NCBI RefSeq assembly: GCF_000160115.1
Contig: NZ_GG665866.1
Coordinates: 856,825 to 920,824 of the forward strand
Origin: Shuttleworthella satelles DSM 14600
GTDB taxonomy: Bacteria > Bacillota > Clostridia > Lachnospirales > Lachnospiraceae
DNA: 64,000 nucleotides
Reading direction: 5' to 3'
Of the stretch, positions 1 to 10,152 are shown piece by piece. The notes beneath the pieces are model-generated. The model ran no database searches and was not told the origin of the DNA. It worked only from the letters and a program-made list of their open reading frames with translations. A program made the translations under genes and the position numbers. The first letter of the stretch is position 1; every line of letters begins with the position of its first letter.

Positions 1-225
1 GCAGGATTTTAATTCTTCCTCCGTAAAGTCCGTCAGAAAATGACGCATCACCTCATAGGCGACCTCCTGATAGGTCTTTCCGATCAGATCCTCTGGACTG
101 AAGTCAAATTGGGGCAATTGATCCGGGACATAGAGTCCGCCGTCAGAAGCCAGGCCCTGTAAGATGGCCTGGGAGGCCGTTACCCGATTCAAATAATCTC
201 TGGTGCTCACGTAATGCAGATCCAT
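1..225 (-). CDS. thrC: Threonine synthase, N-terminal part (cut by window edge)
   Basis: The 75 codons present read as the start of threonine synthase, the PLP enzyme that converts O-phosphohomoserine to threonine. The N-terminus has the family pattern YVSTRDYLNRVTASQAIL followed by GLASDGGLYVP. The ATG at 225 is preceded by GAGGTA at a good distance. The rest of the gene, including the PLP lysine, lies beyond the left edge. It sits downstream of leuD in the same direction but has its own promoter candidate, so it is probably a separate unit. Identity is by recognised N-terminal motif only. Confidence 0.85.
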   Translation of the reverse strand, partial: MDLHYVSTRDYLNRVTASQAILQGLASDGGLYVPDQLPQFDFSPEDLIGKTYQEVAYEVMRHFLTDFTEEELKSC

Positions 226-268
226 GCTGTACCTCATCTATACTCGTACAATATCCGTTTTACAAAGA

Positions 269-298
269 ATTATAGGGGTGACAGGCCGCATACGTCAA
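269..298 (-). promoter_or_regulatory. Sigma-A type promoter of thrC
   Basis: On the minus strand TTGACG (293-298) and TATAAT (269-274) are 18 bp apart. The predicted start point is about 35 nt upstream of the thrC ATG. The rest of 226-403 shows no clear terminator for leuD. Confidence 0.6.
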
Positions 299-403
299 CG
301 GCCGGGCAGGATCAAGGCGATCAAAAACGGAACCGAAGGCGGGCTGAAAGCAAGACACGGATAAAATCAAAAAGAGCTTCTATCAGGGGAATCGAAAGTC
401 AAC

Positions 404-895
404 CTATCGATTGGTATTGATATAGTTGACCAGTCCCTCCGCGTCGATGATCTTCTGCATGAAGGGCGGAAAGGCCTGTCCCTGATAGGTCTTTTTTCTT
501 GTGTGATTGGTGATGAGACCGGAATCGAAGTCAACCTCAACCTCGTCTCCCGCCTCAATATCAGCGGCCGCCTCTTTGCACTCCACAATGGGCAGACCGA
601 TGTTGATGGCATTTCGATAGAAAATCCGGGCGAAGGTCTCCGCGATGACACAGGAGACGCCTGCCGCCTTAATTGCGATCGGGGCGTGCTCTCTGGAGGA
701 GCCGCAGCCAAAATTCTTTTCCGCGACAATAATGTCTCCGGTATCGACCCGGGAGACAAAGTCCCTGTCGATATCTTCCATGCAATGCCTGGCCAGATCT
801 GCCGGATCAGATGAGTTCAAATACCTTGCCGGGATAATGACATCTGTATCGACATTATCCCCATACTTAAATACCTTACCGTGTGCTGCTTTCAT
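404..895 (-). CDS. leuD: 3-isopropylmalate dehydratase small subunit
   Basis: Small (swivel-domain) subunit of isopropylmalate isomerase, the second step of leucine biosynthesis. The 163-residue protein starts [20 protein letters not shown], has the conserved [15 protein letters not shown] segment that binds substrate and closes on the iron-sulfur subunit, and has normal length for the short clostridial type. The frame is open further upstream, but this ATG fits the family N-terminus and lies 14 bp after leuC. It forms a heterodimer with LeuC. Confidence 0.93.
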   Translation of the reverse strand: MKAAHGKVFKYGDNVDTDVIIPARYLNSSDPADLARHCMEDIDRDFVSRVDTGDIIVAEKNFGCGSSREHAPIAIKAAGVSCVIAETFARIFYRNAINIGLPIVECKEAAADIEAGDEVEVDFDSGLITNHTRKKTYQGQAFPPFMQKIIDAEGLVNYINTNR

Positions 896-909
896 CTTTT
901 TCTCCTGTC

Positions 910-2172
910 TCAGATCAGATCCGCGGGTCCTGAAATCCTGCCGGTAACCGCACTCGCCGCGGCAACCGCGGGACTGGCAAGATACACCTCGGATGTGACA
1001 TCGCCCATGCGGCCGACAAAATTGCGGTTGGTCGTGGATACGCATCGCTCACCGGCAGCTAAGATTCCCATATAGCCGCCCAGGCAGGGGCCGCAGGTCG
1101 GAGTGGACACGACGGCTCCGGCTTCAATAAAGGTCTTTAAATAACCCGCCTGCATGGCGTCCAGATAAATCTGCTGTGTGGCCGGAATGATAATGGTGCG
1201 AACCCGATCCGCCACCTTGCGCCCCTTTAGGATTTCCGCCGCCGCCTTCAGATCCGAGAGGCGGCCGTTGGTGCAGGAACCGATGACCACCTGATCAATC
1301 GCTATATCTTCTATCTGATCAATGGTGCGGGTATTCTCCGGCAGATGGGGAAAGGAGACCGTCGGCTTGAGCGAAGACAGATCGATGGTGTATTCAGCGG
1401 CGTAGTCAGCGTCCGCGTCAGCCTCATAGACCAGGGGCTTGCGGTCCGCATGCTCTTTGATATAGGCGAGGGTCTGGTCATCGACCGGGAAAATACCGTT
1501 CTTGGCTCCGCCCTCAATCGCCATATTGGCGATGGTGAAGCGATCATCCATGGACAAATACTGTATCCCCTCTCCGTCAAACTCCATGGACTGATATCTG
1601 GCGCCGTCAACTCCGATCAGACCAATGATATGAAGGATAATATCCTTACCGGAGATATAGGGGCCGGGCTTGCCGACCAGCTTGAACCGGATGGCCTCAG
1701 GAACCTTGAACCAGGCCTGGCCGGTCGCCATTCCCGCCGCCATATCAGTGGATCCGACCCCTGTGGAGAAAGCCCCCAGGGCGCCATAGGTACAGGTATG
1801 GGAATCCGCTCCAATCACGACATCTCCGGCCACAACAAGCCCCTTCTCGGGAAGGAGGGCGTGCTCAATCCCCATCTGCCCCACATCATAGAAATGACTG
1901 ATCTCATGCTGACAGGCGAATTCGCGGACACACTTGCAGTGCTCGGCGGACTTGATGTCCTTGTTGGGGACAAAATGGTCCATGACCAGAGCGATCCTCT
2001 CCCTGTCAAAGACCCCCTTCGTATCCATGTCCTTCATGACATCGATCGCAACCGGAGAGGTGATATCATTGCCCAATACCAGGTCCAACTGAGCCATAAT
2101 CAGCTGTCCCACCTCGACATGATCCAGACCGGCATGCGCGGCCAGGATCTTCTGCGTCATTGTCATTCCCAT
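910..2172 (-). CDS. leuC: 3-isopropylmalate dehydratase large subunit
   Basis: Large, [4Fe-4S]-carrying subunit of isopropylmalate isomerase (leucine pathway), 420 residues. Visible motifs are [29 protein letters not shown] and the CGPCLGGY pair of cysteines that hold the cluster. I chose the ATG at 2172 because AAGGAG lies 7 nt before it; an upstream start at 2214 has no such site and adds a non-conserved stretch. LeuC shares its fold with homoaconitase, but the adjacent leuD and the short length favour the leucine enzyme. A divergent LysR gene and palindrome upstream are the likely control. Confidence 0.93.
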   Translation of the reverse strand: MGMTMTQKILAAHAGLDHVEVGQLIMAQLDLVLGNDITSPVAIDVMKDMDTKGVFDRERIALVMDHFVPNKDIKSAEHCKCVREFACQHEISHFYDVGQMGIEHALLPEKGLVVAGDVVIGADSHTCTYGALGAFSTGVGSTDMAAGMATGQAWFKVPEAIRFKLVGKPGPYISGKDIILHIIGLIGVDGARYQSMEFDGEGIQYLSMDDRFTIANMAIEGGAKNGIFPVDDQTLAYIKEHADRKPLVYEADADADYAAEYTIDLSSLKPTVSFPHLPENTRTIDQIEDIAIDQVVIGSCTNGRLSDLKAAAEILKGRKVADRVRTIIIPATQQIYLDAMQAGYLKTFIEAGAVVSTPTCGPCLGGYMGILAAGERCVSTTNRNFVGRMGDVTSEVYLASPAVAAASAVTGRISGPADLI

Positions 2173-2277
2173 GCGTCCATCTCCTTGCTTCCCATAAAAA
2201 ATGCCATAAATCATATTGCTTCTCTCATGTTAACATCAGAGGGGAAAGAAGAAAAATAGCAGCTTTGCCTGTATTTT

Positions 2278-2292
2278 ATAACTTGAAGTTAT
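2278..2292. promoter_or_regulatory. Palindromic LysR-type operator candidate between leuC and the LysR gene
   Basis: ATAACTTGAAGTTAT is a perfect inverted repeat (7-bp arms around one G) with the T-N11-A geometry of LysR-family sites. It lies 106 bp before leuC and 77 bp before the divergent LysR gene. A TATGAT hexamer at 2210-2215 (minus) could be the leuC -10, with only a poor -35, which would fit an activator-dependent promoter with the palindrome near -80. The assignment of the binder is inference from position. Confidence 0.55.
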
Positions 2293-2368
2293 GGAAAAGC
2301 TGTGTGACAATAGCCTCTGACAGGGATGATACAGGATTGATTCATTGCGCTGGGAGGAAAGTGTCGTC

Positions 2369-3268
2369 ATGGCCGAGTCTTTATCCGGATATCGCATCTT
2401 CTATGAAGTTGCCAATTGCAAAAATATTTCAAGGGCGGCGTCTCAGCTCTATATCAGCCAGCCCGCCATCTCCAAGTCCATACAAAAACTGGAGGAGCAG
2501 CTGGGAGCCAAGCTCTTTATCCGCTCCTCCAAGGGAGTCCTTCTGACCCCCGAGGGACAAATGCTCTATGAGACTGTTCAGGAAGCCTTCTCATCCCTGG
2601 ATTCCGGGATTGAGCGCCTGCGCCAGCGGGTATCCATGGGCATGGGTTCTCTTCGCATCGGCGTCTCCTCTACCCTCTGCAAGCATACCCTCCTCCCCTA
2701 TCTGACGGAATTTACACGCAGGGAACCCAACGTCAGTCTCTCCATCACAACCGGCTCATCCAGAGAGACCTTATCCCTGATCGAGGAATACAAGGTAGAT
2801 GTGGGGCTGGTCGGCAAGCCCGAGCGCATGGATGATATTACCTTTGAGCCGGAGACTTGCATTCAGGACTGCTTCGTGGCAGCGCCGGACTACTTAAAGC
2901 GCCTGAATCAGGACAGGATCGGGAAGGATCAGATTCTCTCCCGGGCCACTGTCATGATGTTAAATGAAGAAAACATGACCCGTCTCTACATCGACGACTT
3001 TCTCCGCCGCAGACAGATCCGAATCAGGGAGACCCTGGATATCTCAGATATGGATCTGCTCATCTCCTTCGCGAAGCTTGGCATTGGCGTCGCCGCCGTC
3101 ATCCGCAACTTCGTCGAAGAAGACCTGGCAAATCATGTTCTTGTGGAGCTTCCCCTGCCCGGAGGCAGGACCATCCCCTCCAGAGAGATCGGCTTTGCCT
3201 ACAAGAAAAATCACCTGCAGAACCCTGCTCTTGTTAAGTTCCTTGCGCTGAAGAAGGAACTGCAGTGA
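2369..3268 (+). CDS. LysR-family transcriptional regulator, divergent from leuCD
   Basis: A 299-residue LysR-type regulator. The N-terminal winged helix-turn-helix is clear (FYEVANCKNISRAASQLYIS, QPAISKSIQKLEEQLGAKLF), followed by a periplasmic-binding-protein-like effector domain. The ATG at 2369 follows GGGAGG; a TTG eight codons upstream is less likely. LysR proteins usually act on the divergent neighbour and on themselves, so leuCD is the expected target, with an intermediate of branched-chain amino acid synthesis as a plausible effector. Target and effector are inference. Confidence 0.85.
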   Translation: MAESLSGYRIFYEVANCKNISRAASQLYISQPAISKSIQKLEEQLGAKLFIRSSKGVLLTPEGQMLYETVQEAFSSLDSGIERLRQRVSMGMGSLRIGVSSTLCKHTLLPYLTEFTRREPNVSLSITTGSSRETLSLIEEYKVDVGLVGKPERMDDITFEPETCIQDCFVAAPDYLKRLNQDRIGKDQILSRATVMMLNEENMTRLYIDDFLRRRQIRIRETLDISDMDLLISFAKLGIGVAAVIRNFVEEDLANHVLVELPLPGGRTIPSREIGFAYKKNHLQNPALVKFLALKKELQ

Positions 3269-3330
3269 TTCCGCCTGCATGAGTCAAATCAGGAGTTCAT
3301 TCTTTTGATCCATTTGTTCTTCTCCATTCA

Positions 3331-3510
3331 TTAGTAATGAAGAAAATGGTAGATGACATAAGCCGCCATCGCACACATCCATAGGACAAAAAGGATCAAA
3401 CTGATCTTGCGATGCTTTTTCTCCTTGATATGTTCCCTCCAAATAACCACTATGATGGCAATTGTGTATCCGATTGCGACAATGACGGAGCCTAATATTC
3501 TATCATCCAT
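3331..3510 (-). CDS. Small two-helix membrane protein, unknown
   Basis: A 59-residue protein with two hydrophobic segments (about 4-22 and 35-57) separated by a charged loop REHIKEKKHRK, typical of a small inner-membrane protein. AGGTGAG precedes the ATG at 3510. The frame stays open to an ATG at 3603, but the extra residues are not membrane-like. It is convergent with the LysR gene and not part of an obvious operon. I do not recognise the family. Confidence 0.55.
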   Translation of the reverse strand: MDDRILGSVIVAIGYTIAIIVVIWREHIKEKKHRKISLILFVLWMCAMAAYVIYHFLHY

Positions 3511-3769
3511 ACTCTCACCTGCCTTATAAAACTCTGTTTGTAGGTTTGCAATTTGTGCCGCTTCCTTGCAATAAATAAATCTGGATTGCCCTCTTGATTT
3601 CATTATCTACCTTTTTTTACGATTTGAAATCCTCAAAATAGATAATTTCTCTCTTCTATATTTGTTTGCATTTCACAAATTCAATTCATGAGAAGTCACT
3701 TTGGCTGCTGCATCATCAGCGAACAAAAAAACTGCGCATGTCAGTCTTTCTTTATGCACATGGCGGCGC
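3511..3769. other. AT-rich intergenic region, no gene seen
   Basis: Between the small membrane protein and the ilvC terminator the sequence is AT-rich. No open frame with a ribosome site and no strong promoter was seen. It probably holds the promoter of the small membrane protein. Confidence 0.4.
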
Positions 3770-3800
3770 TCAAAAAGAGCGGGTTCCCAAAGGAACCCGC
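3770..3800 (-). terminator. Intrinsic terminator of ilvC
   Basis: GCGGGTTCC and GGAACCCGC (3779-3787 and 3792-3800) form a 9-bp stem with a 4-nt loop; on the minus strand this is followed by TCTTTTT. It lies about 30 bp after the ilvC stop. Confidence 0.85.
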
Positions 3801-3832
3801 CCCGACATTCAAGACATATGATCTGATAGAGA

Positions 3833-4858
<1,026 letters not shown>

Positions 4859-4901
4859 TCATTCCTCCTGATTAAAATTAGTATTTATTGCCAGACCTCG
4901 A

Positions 4902-5402
4902 TTACTCGATGATCGTAACATCATCCGACCCGCGGGACAGGCCCGTCAGACCGGTTCTGGCCAGTTCAAGTATCTCGTATCCGTCAAGCATATCCAAAAA
5001 GGCAGCCAGTTTATCCTGCCCTCCGGTGATTTCGATCACCATGGAATCGTGAGTCACATCCACAACTCTTCCCTTGAAGATCTCCGTGATACTGAGCACA
5101 TTCTGGCGATCGGAATCCTTGGCACTGATCTTGACCAGCATCAGTTCTCTCTGAACGGACGCACCGGTCTCCAACTTTTTGATGCTGATCACATCCTCCA
5201 GCTTAGCCAGTTGTTTTCGGATCTGATCCAAGATCAGGCGATCCCCATGTGCAACAATGGTAAGTCGTGTGAAGCGCTCATCCGCGGTGACGCCGGCTGA
5301 GAAACTGTCGATGTTGAATCCTCTTCTGGAGAAGAGGCCGGAGATGTGACTCAAGACGCCTGAGGTGTTCTCTACTAAAATGGATAATACCTGTTTTCTC
5401 AT
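4902..5402 (-). CDS. ilvN: Acetolactate synthase small (regulatory) subunit
   Basis: Regulatory subunit of acetolactate synthase, which gives the catalytic subunit sensitivity to valine. The 166-residue protein has the N-terminal ACT domain (VLSILVENTSGVLSHISGLFSRRGFNIDS) and the C-terminal small-subunit domain (about 85-160). The first gene of the unit with ilvC, it has its own promoter. The catalytic subunit ilvB is not beside it; it must be elsewhere in the genome. ilvH is an equally good name. Confidence 0.92.
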   Translation of the reverse strand: MRKQVLSILVENTSGVLSHISGLFSRRGFNIDSFSAGVTADERFTRLTIVAHGDRLILDQIRKQLAKLEDVISIKKLETGASVQRELMLVKISAKDSDRQNVLSITEIFKGRVVDVTHDSMVIEITGGQDKLAAFLDMLDGYEILELARTGLTGLSRGSDDVTIIE

Positions 5403-5436
5403 AAGGGTCAGCCTTTCGCCTCAACACGTTATTGAA

Positions 5437-5464
5437 ATCATAGCACTTCGCCCTACCCTGTCAA
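5437..5464 (-). promoter_or_regulatory. Promoter of ilvN-ilvC
   Basis: A consensus TTGACA (5459-5464) and TATGAT (5437-5442) lie 16 bp apart on the minus strand. The leader would be only about 30 nt, leaving no room for a T-box or an attenuator. Confidence 0.75.
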
Positions 5465-5639
5465 CGAAATACCGGCGATCGCGATATTCCAATCTATTAT
5501 AGGGTCTATAACCATGAAATCATCTCAGATACATGATCTTTCCAAACCCAGGCCACTGCTGTTCTCTTTCATCTCATCTCCCAATAGAAAGGGAAAAAGA
5601 CTGCTCACGGGATTTTGATCCGGGTACAAGCCCCTGCTT

Positions 5640-6935
5640 TCATTTGTTTTCTGAATCCTCAAGCAGTTTCTCAACAGAGACCAGCTTGACACAGAGGGCA
5701 AAGAGATCTGCTGCCTTAGCCAGATCCTCCACAGATGGATAGGTGGGCGCAATGCGGATATTGCTGTCAGCGGGATCCCTGTGGTATGGATAGGTCGCAC
5801 CGGCACCGGTCAGTGTCACTCCCGCCTTCTTGCAGCGGCTGACCACCTTTTTGGCACAGCCCTCCAGGGTCTCGAAGCTGATGAAATAGCCGCCGTTGGG
5901 TACAGTCCAGGAGCCGATTCCCAGGCCCTCCAGCTGCTCATCGAAGGTCCTTTCCACTATTTCGAACTTGGGACGGATGACATCCGCGTGCCTTCTCATA
6001 TGGGCCCTGATCCCGTCTAAATCCTTGAAATAGCGGACATGGCGCAGCTGATTGACCTTGTCGTGACCGATGGTCTGATTCTTCATCTGGTTCTTGATGT
6101 CCTCCAGATTATTCAGAGAGGTTGCCAGAGCTGCCACCCCTGACCCCGGGAAGGTGATCTTAGATGTGGAGGCAAATTTGTAGACCATGTCCGGGTTGCC
6201 TGCCTTCTTGCACTCATGCAGGATTTCAATCAGCTGATCCTGCCTGTCGTCATAGAGATGGTGCACTCCGTAGGCATTGTCCCAGTAGATCCTGAAATCC
6301 TTGGCCGCCGGCGCAAGCCTTGCGAAACGCCGCACCGTCTCATCGGAGTAGGAATATCCCTGGGGATTGGAATACTTGGGGACACACCAGATCCCCTTGA
6401 TCGCCTCATCCTCCGATACGAGTTTCTCAACCAGATCCATGTCCGGTCCCTGCTCCGTCATGGGAATATTGATCATCTCTATGCCAAAGTATTCTGTGAT
6501 CCCAAAGTGACGGTCATATCCGGGAACCGGGCAGAGCCATTTGATCTTGTCCAGCTTGCACCAGGGGGTATTTCCCATGACTCCATGTGTATAAGAGCGG
6601 CTGATGCAGTCGTACATGACATTGAGAGAGCTGTTTCCGTAGATAATGATATTATCCGGCTTGTTCTCCATCATGGCCCCGATCAGTTCCTTGGCCTCCG
6701 GCAGTCCATCCAGAACGCCGTAATTGCGGCAATCAGTCCCGTCCTCACAGGTCAGGTCGGAATCGGAATTCAAGATATCCATAAGTTCCATAGACAGATC
6801 AAGCTGTTCCTTGCAGGGCTTCCCACGGCTCATGTTCAGGGAGAGTTCCATGTCCTGATACTTTCGGTAAGCGGCTTTTAATTCTGCCCGCAGCTGCTCC
6901 AGCTCCTCTTTTGACATTTCAAGATATGACTTCAC
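5640..6935 (-). CDS. Aspartate aminotransferase, class I fold (Asp_aminotransf type)
   Basis: PLP-dependent transaminase of 431 residues, of the bacterial type often annotated as aspartate aminotransferase. The Schiff-base lysine is K259 in FASTSKITFPGSG; the cofactor-binding CVPKYSNPQG and YWDNAYGVHHL segments precede it. Translation starts at GTG (6935) 6 nt after AGGAG; the next ATG inside the gene would remove conserved sequence. It is monocistronic with its own promoter. The amino donor is probably aspartate, but this family has also been linked to other amino acids. Confidence 0.85.
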   Translation of the reverse strand: MKSYLEMSKEELEQLRAELKAAYRKYQDMELSLNMSRGKPCKEQLDLSMELMDILNSDSDLTCEDGTDCRNYGVLDGLPEAKELIGAMMENKPDNIIIYGNSSLNVMYDCISRSYTHGVMGNTPWCKLDKIKWLCPVPGYDRHFGITEYFGIEMINIPMTEQGPDMDLVEKLVSEDEAIKGIWCVPKYSNPQGYSYSDETVRRFARLAPAAKDFRIYWDNAYGVHHLYDDRQDQLIEILHECKKAGNPDMVYKFASTSKITFPGSGVAALATSLNNLEDIKNQMKNQTIGHDKVNQLRHVRYFKDLDGIRAHMRRHADVIRPKFEIVERTFDEQLEGLGIGSWTVPNGGYFISFETLEGCAKKVVSRCKKAGVTLTGAGATYPYHRDPADSNIRIAPTYPSVEDLAKAADLFALCVKLVSVEKLLEDSENK

Positions 6936-7019
6936 TCTAATCTCCTAACTCACGGGATCCGCCGCCGGCCTTTTCCGCATTTCCTTTTATGATTTCTTTC
7001 TTTTCCTGTAACGCCTTTC

Positions 7020-7048
7020 ATTATCCTAGTGGATATCTCCGATGGCAA
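7020..7048 (-). promoter_or_regulatory. Promoter of the aspartate aminotransferase gene
   Basis: TTGCCA (7043-7048) and GATAAT (7020-7025) lie 17 bp apart on the minus strand, about 80 bp before the GTG start. Confidence 0.55.
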
Positions 7049-7162
7049 GTCTAAATTTGTTTTTCTGAGACGAATATTTGTCTCTGTCTCGCGGATTCTT
7101 TGTGCAGTTTTCTGATTCGAAATTGATTTGGCTTTTAAATTGCTAAAAGAATTTCCAAAAGA

Positions 7163-7834
7163 TCAATTCTTGGCGACGATCTGTGTCCCCTTGCCGGACT
7201 TGAAAATGGACCGGGCCGGTACGACTCCCCTGACGCTGGAGAGGGGATAGATATTGGAGTGGGGGCAGATCACGGTTCCCGGATTGAGGACAGAATTACA
7301 GCCGACCTCGACATAGTCCCCCAGCATGGCTCCGAGCTTCTTTCGGCCCGTCTCAATCGTCTCCATCCCGTCTTTCACCAGAACCAGACTCTTGTCCGAT
7401 TTGACATTGGATGTGATAGACCCGGCTCCCATATGGGAGTGAAAGCCAAGGACAGAATCTCCTACATAGTTATAGTGGGGCACCTGAACCACATTGAAGA
7501 GGATGGCATTTTTCAGCTCGGTCGAGTTCCCAACCACGCAGTTTTTCCCGACAATGGCCTTGCCCCGGATGAAGGCGCCGGGTCGCACCTCCGTCCTCTC
7601 ATCAATGATACAGGGCCCGGTGATGTGGGCGCTTGGATCTACTGAGGCGGATCTGGCGATCCAGATATTCTCCCCCCGCTTTTCGTAGCGGTCAGGATTC
7701 AAAGTCGCGCCCAGCTTCATGATGAAATCTCCGATATCATCCAGAACCTCCCACGGATACTCCCTGCCGGCAAAAATCTCTCCGGCAATCGTCTCTTTTA
7801 AGTCGTACATCTGACTGATTTTACAAGCCTGCAT
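7163..7834 (-). CDS. Left-handed beta-helix (hexapeptide) acyltransferase-like protein
   Basis: A 223-residue protein made mostly of hexapeptide repeats (for example ASVDPSAHITGPCIIDERTE and GAFIRGKAIVGKNCVVGNST), the left-handed beta-helix of acyltransferases and of the GlmU C-terminus. There is no nucleotidyltransferase domain, so it is only the helix part, preceded by about 55 residues of helical sequence. The HYNYVGDSVLGF and GAGSITSN segments resemble the GlmU-type sugar-phosphate acetyltransferase site. It follows topB by 4 bp and is probably translated with it. The substrate is unknown. Confidence 0.75.
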   Translation of the reverse strand: MQACKISQMYDLKETIAGEIFAGREYPWEVLDDIGDFIMKLGATLNPDRYEKRGENIWIARSASVDPSAHITGPCIIDERTEVRPGAFIRGKAIVGKNCVVGNSTELKNAILFNVVQVPHYNYVGDSVLGFHSHMGAGSITSNVKSDKSLVLVKDGMETIETGRKKLGAMLGDYVEVGCNSVLNPGTVICPHSNIYPLSSVRGVVPARSIFKSGKGTQIVAKN

Positions 7835-7838
7835 CTTC

Positions 7839-10151
7839 TCACCCTTCCTTTCCTGACTTTCTGACGGCCTTCTTTTTGACAGCCCTGGTCTTTACGTTTC
7901 CTTTCGGCTTTGGATAACTGGCGGCGACCGCGGCAAACTGACTTCCAAGCAAGCTTTGATTTTGCATGGCTTTCACCCGGTCGACGCGCAATCGGATAAA
8001 AGCGTCCAGCTTCTTCATATATTCGTCCTCTGAAATGGTCCCCTCCGCCACATAGGTCAGTCCCTTCTCCCAGCTGGCTGTCAGCTCCGCGTTTAGCATC
8101 TGCGGCATGGACGCGGCAATCACATCAAAGACTAGCTCCCCGCGCAGGGTGGGGCTGATGATCTGCGTCTTCTTGTTGAGCGACAGGTAGGAAATGCGGA
8201 TCAGTTTATTTAAGATTTCCGCCCGGGTCGCGGAAGTACCGATTCCCTGACTCTTGATCTGCGCGCGCAGCTCCTCATCCTCAATCAGTTGACCCGCATT
8301 CTCCATGGCCAGGATCAGAGAGCCTGAGTTATAGCGCTTTGGAGGGGAGGTCTCCCCTTCCTTTACACAAAAGGCAAGAAAGCAGACCGGATCGCCCTTC
8401 TTCAGCTTTGGCAGAAGCCTTGCGAGAAGCGCCTGATTCTCCCTGCTGTCCTCCGCGTCGTCTTTTTTCGTCTCATCCTGGCCTATGGCATTCCCCTCCT
8501 GCTCTTCCTCCTCTTTTCGACCGGATCCCCCCTCCTTTTTTTGAAAGGAGTAATGCATCACCTTCAGATAGCCCTCTTCCACCAGGTACTTATCCGAGGC
8601 AAAGAAGGACTCCCCCCAGGCGCAAACCGTCAGGTTGAGCTTCTCATAGACCGCCGGATCATAGAAAATCGCCAGGAAACGCCTCACAATGATCTCATAG
8701 ACCATGGCCGCTCTTCTCGGCATCCGTCCCAGGGCTCCCAGTCCCTGTCCCGTCGGAATCAGGGCGTAGTGATCTGTGATCTTCTTGTCGTCCGTATAGC
8801 GGGTTTTGGCAATTCCCTTATAGAGTCCCTGATCCAGGATCTCCCTGACAAAGGTCCGCACTCCCGGAATTCCCGCAAGGCCCCGGATATTTTTGTCGAT
8901 CTCCTTGGCGACCGCTGTTGACAGAACGCGCGCGTCTGTCCTGGGATAGGTCACAAGCTTCTTCTCATAGAGCTCCTGTATGATGGCCAGCGTCTCATCG
9001 GGCGAAATCTTGAAGAATCTGGAGCAGTCGTTCTGGATCTCGGCCAGATTATAGAGCAGAGGAGGATTCTTCTTCTCCTTCTTCCTGCCGATCTTTTGTA
9101 TCTTTCCCTTGAGGCTGCAGGGATAATCCTCCTCTTTCTCCAGAGAGAGCGACTTCTTCGGCAGCTGATTCAGCTCCTCGATCAGGCCCAGGGCGTCCGT
9201 CCTCTCCTTGAACCCGTTCTCCTTATAGAGGAGGGGAGAATTCTCATAGCGGCTTCCTGGAACAGCCCGCCACTCCAGGCCCTTGAGAATGGCCTGCCTC
9301 AAGTCCCCTCTGCCCTGTCCCGTCCGATCTACACCAGGGCTTCCAAGCTCTTGTCCCGTCTGTTCTGCCCCAAGGCTGTCAGATCCCTGTCCCGTCTGTT
9401 CTGCCCCAAGACTGACGGAGCTCTGTCCCGGGGATTCCGGCAAAAGATTTACATCGCCCAGGACCCGATAGAAGGGGGTCTTCACAAAGTCGCGGATCTC
9501 CCTCTCTCTTCGAACCACCATTCCCAGCACGCAGCTCATCACCCGTCCCACAGAAATCGAGCTGTACCCTTCCTTGAGCATATTGGCGATGGCGCTCCCG
9601 TACTTTAAGGAGAGGATCCTTGAGAAGTTGATTCCCATCAGATAATCCTCTTTGGCCCGCAGATAGGCGGAAGCGGCCAGGTGATCGTAGTCGGACTCGT
9701 CCCTGGCTTCTTTGATTCCCCGCAGGATCTCCTCTCGGGTCTGAGAATCGATCCAGACCCGCTTCTGCACCTTGTCCTGGACGCCGGCCTCCTGAGCCAC
9801 CAGGCGGTAAATATACTCCCCCTCCCGCCCCGAGTCTGTGCAGACATAGATGGTATCGACATCTGACCGGTTGAGCAGGGAAGCCACGATCTGATACTGC
9901 CTGGCGGAATTGGGCAGGACCTCATATCGGAAGGTCTCGGGGATAAAGGGCAGGGTATCCATGCGCCATTTTTTCAGGCCAGGGTCATAGGCCTCCGGAT
10001 AGGACATGGTGATCAGATGTCCCAGGCACCAGGTTACAATCAGATGTTCCCCCTCCAGATATCCGTCTCTTCGGCTGGTATTCTCCCCCAGCGCGCTGGC
10101 GAACTCCCGGGCGACAGAGGGCTTCTCCGCGATAAAAAGTGACTTGCCCAT
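7839..10151 (-). CDS. topB: DNA topoisomerase III (type IA)
   Basis: Type IA topoisomerase, 770 residues, that passes single strands through a transient break. The N-terminal Toprim domain shows AEKPSVAREFA and CTDSGREGEYIYRL; the catalytic tyrosine is in KKLVTYPRTDARVLS. The C-terminal zinc-finger domain of topoisomerase I is absent, as usual for TopB. I chose the ATG at 10151, directly after the recN stop, with AAGGG upstream. Two low-complexity inserts are unusual: a Gly-Gln-Thr-rich 12-residue repeat after the Toprim region and an acidic stretch near two thirds of the protein. Confidence 0.92.
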   Translation of the reverse strand: MGKSLFIAEKPSVAREFASALGENTSRRDGYLEGEHLIVTWCLGHLITMSYPEAYDPGLKKWRMDTLPFIPETFRYEVLPNSARQYQIVASLLNRSDVDTIYVCTDSGREGEYIYRLVAQEAGVQDKVQKRVWIDSQTREEILRGIKEARDESDYDHLAASAYLRAKEDYLMGINFSRILSLKYGSAIANMLKEGYSSISVGRVMSCVLGMVVRREREIRDFVKTPFYRVLGDVNLLPESPGQSSVSLGAEQTGQGSDSLGAEQTGQELGSPGVDRTGQGRGDLRQAILKGLEWRAVPGSRYENSPLLYKENGFKERTDALGLIEELNQLPKKSLSLEKEEDYPCSLKGKIQKIGRKKEKKNPPLLYNLAEIQNDCSRFFKISPDETLAIIQELYEKKLVTYPRTDARVLSTAVAKEIDKNIRGLAGIPGVRTFVREILDQGLYKGIAKTRYTDDKKITDHYALIPTGQGLGALGRMPRRAAMVYEIIVRRFLAIFYDPAVYEKLNLTVCAWGESFFASDKYLVEEGYLKVMHYSFQKKEGGSGRKEEEEQEGNAIGQDETKKDDAEDSRENQALLARLLPKLKKGDPVCFLAFCVKEGETSPPKRYNSGSLILAMENAGQLIEDEELRAQIKSQGIGTSATRAEILNKLIRISYLSLNKKTQIISPTLRGELVFDVIAASMPQMLNAELTASWEKGLTYVAEGTISEDEYMKKLDAFIRLRVDRVKAMQNQSLLGSQFAAVAASYPKPKGNVKTRAVKKKAVRKSGKEG
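9315..9431. repeat. 36-bp tandem repeat inside topB
   Basis: Three full units and a start of a fourth (9315, 9351, 9387, 9423) with 36-bp period; units two and three are the most alike. In frame it encodes a 12-residue repeat of the form GQGSDSLGAEQT. The period is a multiple of three, so copy changes keep the frame. Confidence 0.9.
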
Positions 10152-10152
10152 G

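Noticed and set aside
1345-2259. A 304-codon open frame on plus opposite leuC
   Set aside because: It is the antisense of a conserved gene in a GC-rich region; no ribosome site and no family motif.
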